Of a DNA stretch of 64,000 nt, positions 1 to 8,942 are shown one piece after another. Under the pieces are notes generated by a model. That model did not search any database, had not been told where the DNA came from, and saw only the letters and a program-made list of their open reading frames with translations. The position numbers and the translations under genes are program-made. Every line of letters begins with the position of its first letter. Position 1 is the first letter of the stretch. The DNA comes from Aurantiacibacter gangjinensis (GTDB lineage Bacteria > Pseudomonadota > Alphaproteobacteria > Sphingomonadales > Sphingomonadaceae), in NCBI RefSeq assembly GCF_001886695.1, contig NZ_CP018097.1:1445001-1509000 (forward strand), read 5' to 3'.

Positions 1-362
1 TCGTGCCGCAGCCGCAAAAGCTGGTCGGCCTGTTCGATATATTCGCGCTTTCGAGCCAGTCGGAGCAATTCCCCATTTCCGTGGTGGAAGCGATGTCTGC
101 CGGCCTGCCCGTCGCAGCGCCGCGCGTGGGCGATATCGGCTCCATGGTCTCCAGCGAAAACGGGCCGTTTTTGGTGGATGCGGGCGATGAGAAGGCGCTT
201 GCTGCATCGCTTGCGAAGCTTGCCGCAGACCCCGCGGGGCGCAAACGCATCGGGCAGGCCAACCGGCAGAAGGCGCGCGACGAATTCGACGAGCGCAAGA
301 TGATAGAGCGATACCGCGCCCTGTATTGGGGATTGATGCAGAAATACCCGAAAAAGGGTTGA
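1..362 (+). CDS. Glycosyltransferase, group 1/GT4 family, C-terminal part (runs off the left edge)
   Basis: Only the last ~120 codons are present and the frame is open to the window edge, so the gene begins upstream. The visible part has the nucleotide-sugar-binding end of a GT-B glycosyltransferase: SSQSEQFPISVVEAMSAGLP is the E-x7-E type donor-binding block, followed by a conserved GDI/GPFLV stretch and a helical C-terminus. The family transfers sugars to lipid or polysaccharide acceptors; the acceptor here cannot be told. The nearest downstream gene is 137 bases away on the same strand. Confidence 0.85.
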   Translation, partial: VPQPQKLVGLFDIFALSSQSEQFPISVVEAMSAGLPVAAPRVGDIGSMVSSENGPFLVDAGDEKALAASLAKLAADPAGRKRIGQANRQKARDEFDERKMIERYRALYWGLMQKYPKKG

Positions 363-498
363 GGCGCCGCGCAGGCGGCAGCGCCTTGGCTTCATGGGCC
401 GTTCACCCTTACGGGGACAGGCTCCAACCCCTGATTGAAATGCGCCCAAGCCTTGCTAAAGCGCAGTCCGACCGTTCCATACACAGCGAAACAGATAC

Positions 499-1287
499 GT
501 GGCCAAACTCCCCGACATCGTCGTCAATTCCAACAAGCCGAAATCCAAAGAGCGCGATGTGGAGCAGGAAATGCTTATGCGCGAAGTGGACGAGGCCGTG
601 CGGCAGGACGATGTCAGCGGCTTCGCCAAGAAATATGGCCTGCCGCTCGGCATCGGCGTGTTCCTGATAATCGCAGCCTTCGGCGCATACCTGTTCTTCG
701 ATGGTCGGAGCGAAGCTGAACTGGAAGACCGCTCGGTAGAGCTGGTGCAGGCGATGGACCAATTGGAAGCCGGCAATATCGACCAGGCCGACTCGCAGCT
801 CGCCGCCCTGATGGAAGGCGAAGGCGGCGTTGCTGCCATGGCGCGGATGCAGCGCGCTGGTATCGCCTTGGAACAGGGCCGCACGGCAGACGCCGTCGCG
901 CTGTATGACGAGGTGGCAAACGATGGCGAACTGCCGGCCGAATTGCGCGATATCGCTGCCATTCGCAGCGTTTCCGCCAATTACGACAATATGACGCCTG
1001 CCGATGTAATCGCGCGCCTCGGGCCGATCGCGGTGGCGGACAACGCCTTTTACGGCAGCGCGGCCGAACTCGTCGCCCATGCCTATCTCACCCAGGGCGA
1101 GACCGATCAGGCAGGTGCCATGTTCGGTGAAATCGCCCGCAACGATGAAGTCCCGCTCCCCATTCGCGACCGTGCCCGTGCGCAGGCCGGTGTGCTGGGC
1201 GTGGACGCCATCGACGATGTCGACGCCGCCCTTGCGGAAATTACCGGCGAAGAGCTGGAAGAACCCTCGGTCGAGCTGGTCGAATAG
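499..1287 (+). CDS. YfgM-like TPR protein, single-pass membrane protein
   Basis: This 262-residue protein has a charged cytoplasmic N-terminus, one membrane segment (about residues 52-70, GLPLGIGVFLIIAAFGAYLF) and a helical alanine-rich periplasmic region of the TPR_21/YfgM type. It sits 9 bases upstream of bamB, the same pairing as yfgM-bamB in enterobacteria, where YfgM works with periplasmic chaperones and the SecYEG exit. The function here is inferred from architecture and context. The start is GTG at 499; an upstream start would need a different frame. The sequence after the membrane segment has no enzyme motif. Confidence 0.75.
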   Translation: MAKLPDIVVNSNKPKSKERDVEQEMLMREVDEAVRQDDVSGFAKKYGLPLGIGVFLIIAAFGAYLFFDGRSEAELEDRSVELVQAMDQLEAGNIDQADSQLAALMEGEGGVAAMARMQRAGIALEQGRTADAVALYDEVANDGELPAELRDIAAIRSVSANYDNMTPADVIARLGPIAVADNAFYGSAAELVAHAYLTQGETDQAGAMFGEIARNDEVPLPIRDRARAQAGVLGVDAIDDVDAALAEITGEELEEPSVELVE

Positions 1288-1296
1288 GATAAGAGA

Positions 1297-2655
1297 ATGA
1301 ACACCATGACCAATCTTCGCCGAGTTGCGAAAATCTGCGCCCTTCCCGCGCTCGCCCTCGCCCTTGCAGGCTGTGCTGGCGGACTTTTCGGCGGTGGCGG
1401 CGACGATGACGACGATACGCCGACAGTCGGCAACCGCGTGCCAATCCTCTCGCGCATCGCGACCGAGATCACCGCCGATCCGCTGCTGGCGGACACCGCC
1501 GTGATCGTTCCGACTGCGCAGACCAACACCAGTTGGCCGCAAGCCGGTGGCAACGCGGCGAAGGTGGCAGGGCATGTGACGCTGGCTGCAGCGCCCAGCC
1601 GCATCTGGACCGCATCGGTCGCAGGCACCACCAATACGCGCCGCCTGGCCGCCGCGCCGGTGGTGGCCGACAATACGCTGTTCGTGACCGATAGCGACGC
1701 CGTGATCCACGCCTTCGACGCCAATACCGGCGCGCGGCGTTGGCGTCACCAGATCGACGTGTCGGGCGATCTCGAAGATGCGACATTCGGCGGCGGTTCG
1801 ACCTATTCCAACGGCCGCATCTACGCCACCAATGGCGTGGGCGACGTGGTGGCGCTGGATGCCGCGACTGGCGCGCAGCTGTGGCGTGTGAAGCCCGCAG
1901 GCCCGCTGCGCGGTTCGCCGACCGTGGCTTTCAACGCCGTGTTCGTGATGACGCAGAACAACCAGATCTACGCGCTCAATGCGGAAGATGGTTCGGTCAA
2001 CTGGCAGCGCAGTGCAGCCAGCGGGCAGGCAGGCGTGTTCGGCGTTGCCGCCCCCGCCGCAGGCCAGGGTACGGTGATCGCGGGCTTCAGCTCGGGCGAG
2101 CTGGTGGCCTATCGCTACGAAAACGGCCGCGAATTGTGGTCCGATGCGCTGGCGCGCACCTCCATCAGCACATCGGTCGGCACGCTGACCGATGTGGATG
2201 CCGATCCGATCATCGACCAGGGCCGCGTCTACGCGCTGGGGCAGGGCGGGCGCATGGCTGCCTATGAGTTGCTCACCGGACAGCGCATCTGGGAATTGAC
2301 GCTGGCGGGCATTTCCACCCCCACCGTGGTTGGCGAGTGGGTCTTTACCCTCACCGATGAGGCGCAGATCCTCGCCATCCAGCGCAATACCGGGCGCATC
2401 CGCTGGATGACCCAGCTGGAGCGCTGGCGCGATGCCGAGGACCGTGAAGGCCCGATTTTCTGGACCGGCCCGGTGCTCGCCAATGGTCGCCTGTGGATCG
2501 CCAGCAGCCGCGGCTACGTGAAGTCGGTCGACGTGATGACCGGCACGGTGAGCGATTTTACCCGTCTTGACGATGGCGTGTCGCTGCCGCCGATCGTGGC
2601 CAACAATACGCTCTACATCTTCGACGATTCGGGCCAGATTCACGCCTTCCGTTAA
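1297..2655 (+). CDS. bamB: Outer membrane assembly lipoprotein BamB (PQQ-like beta-propeller)
   Basis: The N-terminus is a lipoprotein signal ending in the lipobox LAGC. The rest (452 residues) shows repeated WRH.., LWRV, NWQR, LWSD, IWEL and IRWM strands typical of an eight-bladed PQQ-like propeller. BamB is the scaffold lipoprotein of the BAM complex that inserts beta-barrel proteins in the outer membrane. It follows the YfgM-like gene by 9 bases and is probably co-transcribed with it. In many proteobacteria der follows bamB; here a membrane methyltransferase-like gene follows instead. Confidence 0.93.
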   Translation: MNTMTNLRRVAKICALPALALALAGCAGGLFGGGGDDDDDTPTVGNRVPILSRIATEITADPLLADTAVIVPTAQTNTSWPQAGGNAAKVAGHVTLAAAPSRIWTASVAGTTNTRRLAAAPVVADNTLFVTDSDAVIHAFDANTGARRWRHQIDVSGDLEDATFGGGSTYSNGRIYATNGVGDVVALDAATGAQLWRVKPAGPLRGSPTVAFNAVFVMTQNNQIYALNAEDGSVNWQRSAASGQAGVFGVAAPAAGQGTVIAGFSSGELVAYRYENGRELWSDALARTSISTSVGTLTDVDADPIIDQGRVYALGQGGRMAAYELLTGQRIWELTLAGISTPTVVGEWVFTLTDEAQILAIQRNTGRIRWMTQLERWRDAEDREGPIFWTGPVLANGRLWIASSRGYVKSVDVMTGTVSDFTRLDDGVSLPPIVANNTLYIFDDSGQIHAFR

Positions 2656-2749
2656 GCACGGGTCGCCTTCTCCGATAGATTGTCCGATAACGGGACAGCG
2701 CCGCCGGCGATTACCGACGCTTTAACCCTTCGCGCCTAGTGCAGGCGCG

Positions 2750-4123
2750 ATGAATGCGCATAGCCAGATCGACGCGCCCGTGGCGGCCGAGAAGCCGCCC
2801 GCCAGCGACGTTTCCGCGTGGGTGGGCCTTGTCGGCCTTGTCACGCTGCTTGTCTGCATCCTGTTCGCGCGCAGCTGGCCCGATATCTCGCAAATCCTGG
2901 GCTGGGATACCTCACGCGGACGGCTTTCCGGCCCGCACGCCGCGCTCGCCGCCATGGCGGTGACAGGCCTTGCGATGGCCGCATGGAGCGTGCTGGTGGA
3001 CAAGGTCCACCGCAGCACCAGCACCGGTATCGACTGGACCCGCCGCCGCGCGGTGTCCGACGTGCTGGACATTTCCATCACCAAGCTCGCCGGGCTGTGG
3101 GCGACATGGTTCATCATCGGCGGCATCTACATCCTCGCGCGCTGGTATTGGGAGGGCAACTACGTCTTCGCGATGCGCGTGATCGGCGCGGCGGCGATCC
3201 CGATGTTCCTGCTATCCGTGCCCTATGTCGTCTGGCTGGACCGCGTCATGGTGAACCCGCGCGACCATTGCTGGCATTTCGGCGCCATGCTTGTGGGGCG
3301 AGAGGCGTGGGACGCTGAGCAGGTGAAAAAGCACTGGCGCGCCTGGATCATCAAGGGCTTTTTCAGCGCCTTCATGATCTCCATCATCCCGGCAGGCTTT
3401 GCTGCCGTGGTCGAGACCGACATTGCCGATATCCTCGGCAATCCGGTGCGCCTGGGCGTTTTCCTGTTCGAGATATTGTTCGTGATCGACGTGCAGATCG
3501 GCACGGTGGGTTACCTCCTCACCCTGCGTCCGCTCGACGCGCACATTCGCAGCGGCAACCCGTTCCTGGCCGGATGGGTCGCGGCGCTGCTGTGCTATCC
3601 GCCCTTTGCCTATGCCATCATGGGGCAGGGCGGCGTGCTGCAATATGAGTATGACACGGCCGACTGGGCCTACTGGTTCGCTGGCAACGATCCGCTGCTG
3701 TATCTGTGGGCGGCATGGCTCGTATTCCTGACCGCGATCTACGCCTGGGCGACGGTTGCCTTCGGCATCCGCTTCTCCAACCTCACCTATCGCGGTGTCA
3801 TCACCCACGGGCCCTACCGCTACACGCGCCACCCGGCGTACCTGTCAAAGAACATCTTCTGGTGGTGCTGCTACATGCCTTTTCTCGTCACCAGCGATTC
3901 CACGCTGGACGCGGTGCGCAACACCGTCTTCATCGCCGCCGTCAGCGCGATCTATTACTGGCGCGCGCGCACCGAAGAGGCGCACCTGCTCGCCGAAGAC
4001 CCGAAATATCGCCAATATTACGACTGGATGGCGGAAAACGGCGTCATTACCGCGCGATTGGCGCGAGTGGTGCGCTGGGCGAACCCGCGCAAGGGCCAGC
4101 CCTTGGTGCAGCCGGCGGAGTGA
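2750..4123 (+). CDS. Isoprenylcysteine carboxyl methyltransferase-family integral membrane protein
   Basis: A 457-residue polytopic membrane protein with about eight hydrophobic segments. Near the C-terminus (about residues 350-430) is the ICMT/phospholipid methyltransferase signature: GPYRYTRHPAYLSKNIFWW, then ARTEEAHLLAEDPKYRQYYDW with the conserved E-E and Y residues. Family members methylate prenyl-cysteines, phospholipids or other lipid substrates with S-adenosylmethionine. The long membrane N-terminus is not part of the short ICMT fold and its role is unknown. The substrate cannot be assigned. Confidence 0.75.
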   Translation: MNAHSQIDAPVAAEKPPASDVSAWVGLVGLVTLLVCILFARSWPDISQILGWDTSRGRLSGPHAALAAMAVTGLAMAAWSVLVDKVHRSTSTGIDWTRRRAVSDVLDISITKLAGLWATWFIIGGIYILARWYWEGNYVFAMRVIGAAAIPMFLLSVPYVVWLDRVMVNPRDHCWHFGAMLVGREAWDAEQVKKHWRAWIIKGFFSAFMISIIPAGFAAVVETDIADILGNPVRLGVFLFEILFVIDVQIGTVGYLLTLRPLDAHIRSGNPFLAGWVAALLCYPPFAYAIMGQGGVLQYEYDTADWAYWFAGNDPLLYLWAAWLVFLTAIYAWATVAFGIRFSNLTYRGVITHGPYRYTRHPAYLSKNIFWWCCYMPFLVTSDSTLDAVRNTVFIAAVSAIYYWRARTEEAHLLAEDPKYRQYYDWMAENGVITARLARVVRWANPRKGQPLVQPAE

Positions 4124-4130
4124 CAGGCGC

Positions 4131-4264
4131 GCCCATCCTCTTCAGAGGAGGGGCAGCGAAACTTGATAGTCCTGAGCTTGTCGAAGGGCTGCCTAGTTGC
4201 CGCGGGGTGGTGCTGTCGCACCATCAACCGCCCCCAACCCCCTCCTTTGAAAAGGATGGGGCTC
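4131..4264. repeat. Palindromic intergenic element, copy 1 (REP-doublet-like)
   Basis: This element fills the space between the ICMT-like gene and the stop codon of ubiA. It shares blocks such as TCAGAGGAGGGGCAGCGAAA and GCGGGGTGGTGCTGTCGCAC with an inverted copy at 16937-17084. Inside it, positions 4170-4188 carry CCTGAGCTTGTCGAAGGG, a motif I recognise as very frequent between genes in sphingomonads. The element begins with a CCTCTTCAGAGG hairpin and ends with CCTCCTTTGAAAAGGATGG, so it can form two outer hairpins and may also act as a bidirectional terminator for the convergent genes. Confidence 0.75.
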
Positions 4265-5192
4265 AAGTCACCCCGCTATTCCCAACCACGAAACATGCCG
4301 CCGCCATCAGCGCGCCCGCCACAGCGTTGCTGCGAAACCGCTCCAGCGGATTGCCCGGATCATCCACATCCAGCGTCGCCACCTGCCACAGCAAATGCCC
4401 CGCCACCGGTAGCAGCGCCAAGAGCGCAATCCAGTCTGCGCGCAGCAGCCAGAAGGCGAGCGCCCACAGCGCCAGCGCGCCTGCATAGAATAGCGCCACG
4501 CCGCTTTTCACGCGCCCGCCGAGCCGCAAGGCGGAGGATTTGATGCCCACCAGTGCGTCGTCCTCACGGTCTTGCAGGGCATAGATCGTGTCATAGCCGA
4601 TGCACCACAGCGCGCTGCCCGCATACAGCGCCAGCATCACGTCCAGATGGTCGCCACGCAGCGCCAGCCAGCCCACGAGCACGCCCCAGTTGAACACCAT
4701 GCCGAGCCAGACCTGCGGCCACCACGTGATGCGCTTCATGAACGGATAGGCCGCCACCAGCGCCAGACTGGCGAGCGCCACCGTCTGTGCTTCCCAGCGC
4801 GGCAGCATAAGCAACACGATCAGCCCGACCAGCGAGAGCGCCACCAGCCAGATCCACGCCGCCCGCTTGCTCACCCGCCCGCTGGCGACGGGGCGCGCGG
4901 CGGTACGCGCCACCTGCCTGTCGAGATCTGCATCGACGATATCGTTGAACACGCAGCCCGCCCCGCGCATGGCGATGCTGCCCAGCAGCAGCCAGCCGAG
5001 CAGCTGCCATTGAAAGCCCGCGCCCGTCAGCCACACCCCGAACACACAAGGCCAGAACAACAGCCACCAGCCGATGGGCCGGTCGAAGCGCGCGAGCAGC
5101 GCGTAATCGCGCAAAGGCTGCGGCAGGCGCTCTGCCAGCGAGCGATGCTGGCTGTCGGGCGTGACGGTCGGAGATTGCGGCGGCTGGCTCAT
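4263..5192 (-). CDS. ubiA: 4-hydroxybenzoate octaprenyltransferase UbiA
   Basis: A 309-residue membrane prenyltransferase with about eight or nine transmembrane helices. The two Asp-rich Mg/prenyl-diphosphate motifs are present: NDIVDADLD (residues 83-91) and DTIYALQDREDD (201-212). It attaches the polyprenyl tail to 4-hydroxybenzoate in ubiquinone synthesis at the inner membrane. It is divergent from rsmE with about 40 bases between starts, so the two promoters probably overlap. The last codon touches the palindromic element at 4131-4264. Confidence 0.94.
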   Translation of the reverse strand: MSQPPQSPTVTPDSQHRSLAERLPQPLRDYALLARFDRPIGWWLLFWPCVFGVWLTGAGFQWQLLGWLLLGSIAMRGAGCVFNDIVDADLDRQVARTAARPVASGRVSKRAAWIWLVALSLVGLIVLLMLPRWEAQTVALASLALVAAYPFMKRITWWPQVWLGMVFNWGVLVGWLALRGDHLDVMLALYAGSALWCIGYDTIYALQDREDDALVGIKSSALRLGGRVKSGVALFYAGALALWALAFWLLRADWIALLALLPVAGHLLWQVATLDVDDPGNPLERFRSNAVAGALMAAACFVVGNSGVT

Positions 5193-5233
5193 CGCACTTG
5201 CCTGTTAGCTGCGCTTGGTCCACCTGCCTAGCC

Positions 5234-6013
5234 ATGCCCGCAACGCCCGCATGGCCACCCAAATCCGCCCCGCGCCTGTTCATTGACAGCGAACTCGGGG
5301 CTGGGCGCACCTTCGCGATGGAAGGCAATCAGGCGAATTACCTCGCCCGCGTGATGCGCGTGCAAGAGGGCGACGCGGTCATCCTGTGCGACGATATCAC
5401 GGGCGAGTGGCTCAGCCGGGTGACTCAAGCCGGCAAGCGGCGCGTCGACCTTGCTGTCGAGGAACGCCTCCGCCCGCGCGATGATGTGCCCGATATCTGG
5501 CTGTGCGCCGCGCTGCTCAAGAAAGACCGGTTCGACCTGCTTCTCGAGAAGGCGACGGAGCTGGGCGCGGCGCGCATCCAGCCCGTCATCATGCGACGCT
5601 GCGTCGCCGACAAGCTCAACCCCGACCGCGCCCGCGCCATCGTGACCGAGGCCGCCGAGCAATGCGCGCGCACTGCACTGCCCGAACTGGAAGCGCCGCA
5701 AAAGCTCGACGCCCTGCTGCGCGAATGGCCGGAGGACCGCCTGCTCTTCTTCGCCGACGAGGATGGCGGGGAGCCTGCCGCCGATGCCTTCGTTTTTGCC
5801 CGCCAGCCGCAGCGCGCGGAAGGCGGGCAGAAGGCCGCGATCCTCATCGGACCCGAAGGCGGGTTCGACGACGCCGAACGCGCTGCCATCCGTGCCCACC
5901 CGCAGGCCCGCCCGGTATCGCTCGGTCCGCGCATATTGCGCGCCGAAACGGCGGCTATTGCCGCACTCTCCCTATGGATGGGCGTGGCAGGCGATTGGCA
6001 CAAGCACGGCTAG
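5234..6013 (+). CDS. rsmE: 16S rRNA (uracil-1498-N3)-methyltransferase RsmE
   Basis: This SPOUT methyltransferase (259 residues) has a PUA-like N-terminus (RLFIDSEL...YLARVMRVQEGD), the KKDRFDLLLEKATELG block, and the SAM-knot motifs LIGPEGGFDDAE and SLGPRILRAETAAIAAL near the C-terminus. It methylates U1498 of 16S rRNA. I chose ATG 5234; an in-frame start at 5198 would add 12 residues lying almost against the divergent ubiA start, which is less likely. Confidence 0.94.
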   Translation: MPATPAWPPKSAPRLFIDSELGAGRTFAMEGNQANYLARVMRVQEGDAVILCDDITGEWLSRVTQAGKRRVDLAVEERLRPRDDVPDIWLCAALLKKDRFDLLLEKATELGAARIQPVIMRRCVADKLNPDRARAIVTEAAEQCARTALPELEAPQKLDALLREWPEDRLLFFADEDGGEPAADAFVFARQPQRAEGGQKAAILIGPEGGFDDAERAAIRAHPQARPVSLGPRILRAETAAIAALSLWMGVAGDWHKHG

Positions 6014-6074
6014 CGGCGGGGTAAAGGCAAAAGGGCATGGTCAATCCCATGCAATCGGCTAGAGACTTGCGCCC

Positions 6075-7460
6075 ATGAGCACGCGCAAGACGTCTGAAGC
6101 CGAAGAGCCACGGATCGAAAGCCGCGACCAGTTGGTCGCCCCGATGCAAGCGGGCGAGAAGCCCAAGGAGCGTTGGCGCATCGGTACAGAGCACGAAAAG
6201 CTCGTTTTCAAGACCGACGATTTTCGCGCGCCGAGCTATGGCGAGGATGGCGGTATCCGCGACATCCTCACCTCGATGGAGCGTTTCGGCTGGCAGCCTG
6301 TGATAGAAGACGGGCCGGACGGCACGCCCGATATCATCGCCATGGCGGGCGAGGATGGCACGATCAGCCTCGAGCCTGCGGGCCAGCTGGAACTATCGGG
6401 CGCGCCGGTGGAAACGATACACCAGACATGCGCCGAAACGGGCCGCCACCTTCACCAGTGCAAGGTCGTCGGAGAGAATTGCGGTGTCGGCTTTCTCGGT
6501 CTTGGCATGTGGCCCGACAAGGCGCGTGCCGACCTGCCCATCATGCCCAAGCAGCGCTATGAGATCATGATGCGCCACATGCCCACGGTCGGCACGCTGG
6601 GCCTCGACATGATGCTGCGCACCTGCACCATTCAGGTCAATCTCGACTATTCGAGCGAGGCGGACATGGCGAAGAAGTTTCGCACCGGCCTCGCCCTGCA
6701 ACCGCTGGCCACGGCGCTGTTCGCCAACTCGCCTTTCACCGAGGGCAAGCCCAACGGTTATCTTTCGTATCGCAGCCACATTTGGTCCGACACCGATCCG
6801 CATCGCACGGGCATGCTGCCTTTCGTGTTCGAGGGCGATTTCGGCTATGAACGCTATGTCGATTACATGCTCGATGTGCCGATGTATTTCGTCTTCCGCG
6901 ACGGCAAATATATCGACGCCGCAGGGCAGAGCTTCCGCGATTTCCTGAAAGGCGAGCTACCCGCACTGCCGGGAGAACTGCCGACGGAAAGCGACTGGTG
7001 GGACCACCTTTCCACCGCCTTCCCCGAAGTGCGCCTGAAAAGCTTCCTCGAAATGCGCGGAGCCGATGGCGGTCCGTGGAACCGCATCTGCGCATTGCCC
7101 GCGCTGTGGGTCGGCCTGCTCTACGACCAGGATGCGCTGGATTCGGCGTGGGATCTGGTCAGGGACTGGTCGATGGAAGAGCGCGAGGCTCTGCGCAATG
7201 CGGTGCCGAAGTTGGCACTCGACGCCCCGATCCGGGGCGGCCGCACGTTGCGTGACCTGGCGCGCGAAGTGCTCGACATCGCCCATGCCGGGCTGGCGTC
7301 ACGCGCGCAGCTCAATTCCATGGGCGACAATGAAACCGGCTTCCTGCGGCCGCTCAAGGCCATCGTCGAGAGCGGTAAAGTGCCTGCGCAAGTGCTGCTC
7401 GATCGCTATCACGGCGATTGGGAAGGCGACATCTCGCGGGTTTATGAGCAAGCGTTCTAA
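6075..7460 (+). CDS. gshA: Glutamate-cysteine ligase (plant/alphaproteobacterial type)
   Basis: At 461 residues this matches the GshA class found in plants and alphaproteobacteria. Conserved blocks include [11 protein letters not shown], the [14 protein letters not shown] substrate region, [28 protein letters not shown], and [26 protein letters not shown] (read in pieces). It makes gamma-glutamylcysteine, the first step to glutathione. It is 61 bases downstream of rsmE on the same strand. No gshB is in the window. Confidence 0.93.
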   Translation: MSTRKTSEAEEPRIESRDQLVAPMQAGEKPKERWRIGTEHEKLVFKTDDFRAPSYGEDGGIRDILTSMERFGWQPVIEDGPDGTPDIIAMAGEDGTISLEPAGQLELSGAPVETIHQTCAETGRHLHQCKVVGENCGVGFLGLGMWPDKARADLPIMPKQRYEIMMRHMPTVGTLGLDMMLRTCTIQVNLDYSSEADMAKKFRTGLALQPLATALFANSPFTEGKPNGYLSYRSHIWSDTDPHRTGMLPFVFEGDFGYERYVDYMLDVPMYFVFRDGKYIDAAGQSFRDFLKGELPALPGELPTESDWWDHLSTAFPEVRLKSFLEMRGADGGPWNRICALPALWVGLLYDQDALDSAWDLVRDWSMEEREALRNAVPKLALDAPIRGGRTLRDLAREVLDIAHAGLASRAQLNSMGDNETGFLRPLKAIVESGKVPAQVLLDRYHGDWEGDISRVYEQAF

Positions 7461-7475
7461 AGCCGACTGTCAGCA

Positions 7476-7853
7476 TTACGCGTAGCTGACGACCTCGAAC
7501 TCGATCCCGTCCCAGTCGAAGAAGTAGAAACTACTCGGTCCCGGATCGTATGTGCCGTGGGTGTTGGGCTCCAGTCCGGATGCAATGACAGCGTGTTCGG
7601 CGGCGTCGAGATCGTCCACCTGCACCCCGATATGGTTGAGTGGCTTGCCCTTGCGCTGGCCCGAATGATCCCCGCCATCGGCCCATAGCGCAACGTAGTT
7701 ATCCTCGCTGCCGACATGCGCGAACTCGCCGCGTACGGCATGCGGCGCGCGGATGCGCACATGCCATCCGAAGGCGCTTTCCAGCAGGGCGATGGACCGG
7801 TCCATGTCGCTGACGGTGATATTGATATGCTCGATACGGGCTTGTGACGGCAT
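7476..7853 (-). CDS. VOC (glyoxalase/bleomycin-resistance) family protein, predicted SoxR target
   Basis: This 125-residue single-unit VOC protein begins ARIEHINITVSDMDRSIA and ends FYFFDWDGIEFEVVSYA, with two beta-alpha-beta-beta-beta modules. Candidate metal ligands are His9, the His of NHIGVQV and the Glu of EFEV. Start ATG 7853 follows GGAAAGGA with good spacing; an upstream TTG is less likely. Family members include lactoylglutathione lyases, dioxygenases and antibiotic-binding proteins, so the substrate is unknown. The promoter carries a SoxR box with a 19-base spacer, so the gene is probably induced by redox-cycling compounds. Confidence 0.82.
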   Translation of the reverse strand: MPSQARIEHINITVSDMDRSIALLESAFGWHVRIRAPHAVRGEFAHVGSEDNYVALWADGGDHSGQRKGKPLNHIGVQVDDLDAAEHAVIASGLEPNTHGTYDPGPSSFYFFDWDGIEFEVVSYA

Positions 7854-7933
7854 GGTAGAAATCCTTTCCAAATAGCTGTTTCTCAGCGCTTATCCGGCAA
7901 CCGAAAAGCGCCCTTGCGAATCGCGATTTGATA

Positions 7934-7964
7934 ATTCTGCAATCTCAAGCTAAGTTGAGGTCAA
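7934..7964 (-). promoter_or_regulatory. SoxR-type promoter of the VOC gene (-35, 19-base spacer, -10)
   Basis: On the minus strand a -35 TTGACC (7959-7964) and a -10 CAGAAT (7934-7939) are separated by exactly 19 bases. This is the overlong spacer typical of MerR/SoxR-activated promoters. The spacer is centred on the SoxR box at 7943-7960. Confidence 0.78.
7943..7960. promoter_or_regulatory. SoxR box
   Basis: TCTCAAGCTAAGTTGAGG matches the enterobacterial soxS operator CCTCAAGTTAACTTGAGG at 15 of 18 positions, including both CTCAA/TTGAG half-sites. It lies between divergent soxR and the VOC gene, inside the latter's promoter spacer. Confidence 0.85.
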
Positions 7965-7998
7965 GCCTTTGTTGAAAAGATCGTCCGGGGAGCGAGGG

Positions 7999-8436
7999 GT
8001 GCAGGCGCAATTCATTTCCATCGGCCATCTGGCCAAACGCACCGGGGTCGCCGTATCGGCGCTGCGCTTTTACGAGGAGAAGGGCCTGCTGGCACCCTTA
8101 CGCAGCGGGGGCAACCAGCGCCGCTTCCTGCGCAGCGACATTCGCCGCGTCAGTTTCATTCTGATCGCGCAAAAGCTGGGGCTGGGGCTCGCCGAAATCG
8201 AGGAGCAGCTTTCCAAACTACCCGATGGTCGCAACCCGACCGTTACCGACTGGCAGAAGATCAGCCGCGCCATGCGCAGCCAGATCGACGCGAAGATAAA
8301 CCTCCTCACCCGCACCCGCGGGCAGCTCGACCAATGCATCGGCTGCGGTTGCCTGAGCCTGCAGAAATGCCAGCTTTACAACAAGGATGACAAGCTGGGC
8401 CTGAAGGGGCCGGGGCCGCGCGCTGTGCTGGATTAA
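7999..8436 (+). CDS. soxR: Redox-sensing transcriptional regulator SoxR
   Basis: A MerR-family activator of 145 residues: an N-terminal winged helix (ISIGHLAKRTGVAVSALRFY), a dimerisation helix, and a C-terminal [2Fe-2S] cluster motif Cys113-x2-Cys116-x-Cys118-x5-Cys124 (CIGCGCLSLQKC). SoxR senses redox-active drugs or superoxide by oxidation of the cluster and untwists promoters with long spacers. I chose GTG 7999, which follows a GGAGCGAGG; a TTG at 7969 would add ten poorly conserved residues. soxS is not seen; the divergent VOC gene is the visible target. Confidence 0.93.
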   Translation: MQAQFISIGHLAKRTGVAVSALRFYEEKGLLAPLRSGGNQRRFLRSDIRRVSFILIAQKLGLGLAEIEEQLSKLPDGRNPTVTDWQKISRAMRSQIDAKINLLTRTRGQLDQCIGCGCLSLQKCQLYNKDDKLGLKGPGPRAVLD

Positions 8437-8445
8437 ATCTTCAAC

Positions 8446-8874
8446 TTACTCCACCGGAGTCGCGCGCTCGATCAGGCCGAATTCGAACATGCGCTCTAAC
8501 GTGACCGGATTGATGAAATGCAAGGCCGGTGCGCCATCGTGGAATGCAACCACGCCATATTGCCCGCGTGTTGCGGCCGGCTCGGGCGCGTGTATCGTAA
8601 AGCCCATACAGAGTGGAGGATCGAAGCCCAGGCTGGCGGGTGCAACAATAATATCGCCTGCGGCCAGATCGCCGCGATAAACGTGGATGACGCGGAAGCG
8701 CGCAGACCCGTCTCCGCGCGCCCCGCGCTCGACCACACCGTAGACGATATCCGTCGTCCGTCCGACAGCTTCTCCCAGCCGCTCTTCTTCCGTCGTGCCC
8801 AGGGGTGGAGGAAGGCATGCTTGCGCAGGTACCGAAACGAGAGAAAGGGCGAGGGCTGAAACGGATAGGCGCAT
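8446..8874 (-). CDS. Secreted protein of unknown function
   Basis: A 142-residue protein with a classical signal peptide (MRLSVSALALSLVSVPAQA) and a Cys directly after the predicted cleavage site, so it could be secreted or lipid-anchored. The mature part has a beta-rich pattern (DIVYGVVERG, FRVIHVYRGDLAAGD), resembling small secreted proteins with a 'V(T)RVYKG' strand, but I cannot name a family. ATG 8874 follows GGGAG; a GTG five codons earlier is possible. It converges with soxR, with 9 bases between stops. Confidence 0.6.
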   Translation of the reverse strand: MRLSVSALALSLVSVPAQACLPPPLGTTEEERLGEAVGRTTDIVYGVVERGARGDGSARFRVIHVYRGDLAAGDIIVAPASLGFDPPLCMGFTIHAPEPAATRGQYGVVAFHDGAPALHFINPVTLERMFEFGLIERATPVE

Positions 8875-8942
8875 AGGCCGGACTCCCACAGGTTGCGACA
8901 GCGCGATTGCGCCGATTCCGCATATACGCGTTTTACTGCTGC

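Noticed and set aside
409-2643. 744-codon frame on the minus strand over the YfgM-like gene and bamB
   Set aside because: Low-complexity His/Arg/Ala composition and full overlap with two recognised genes; it is a GC-rich shadow.
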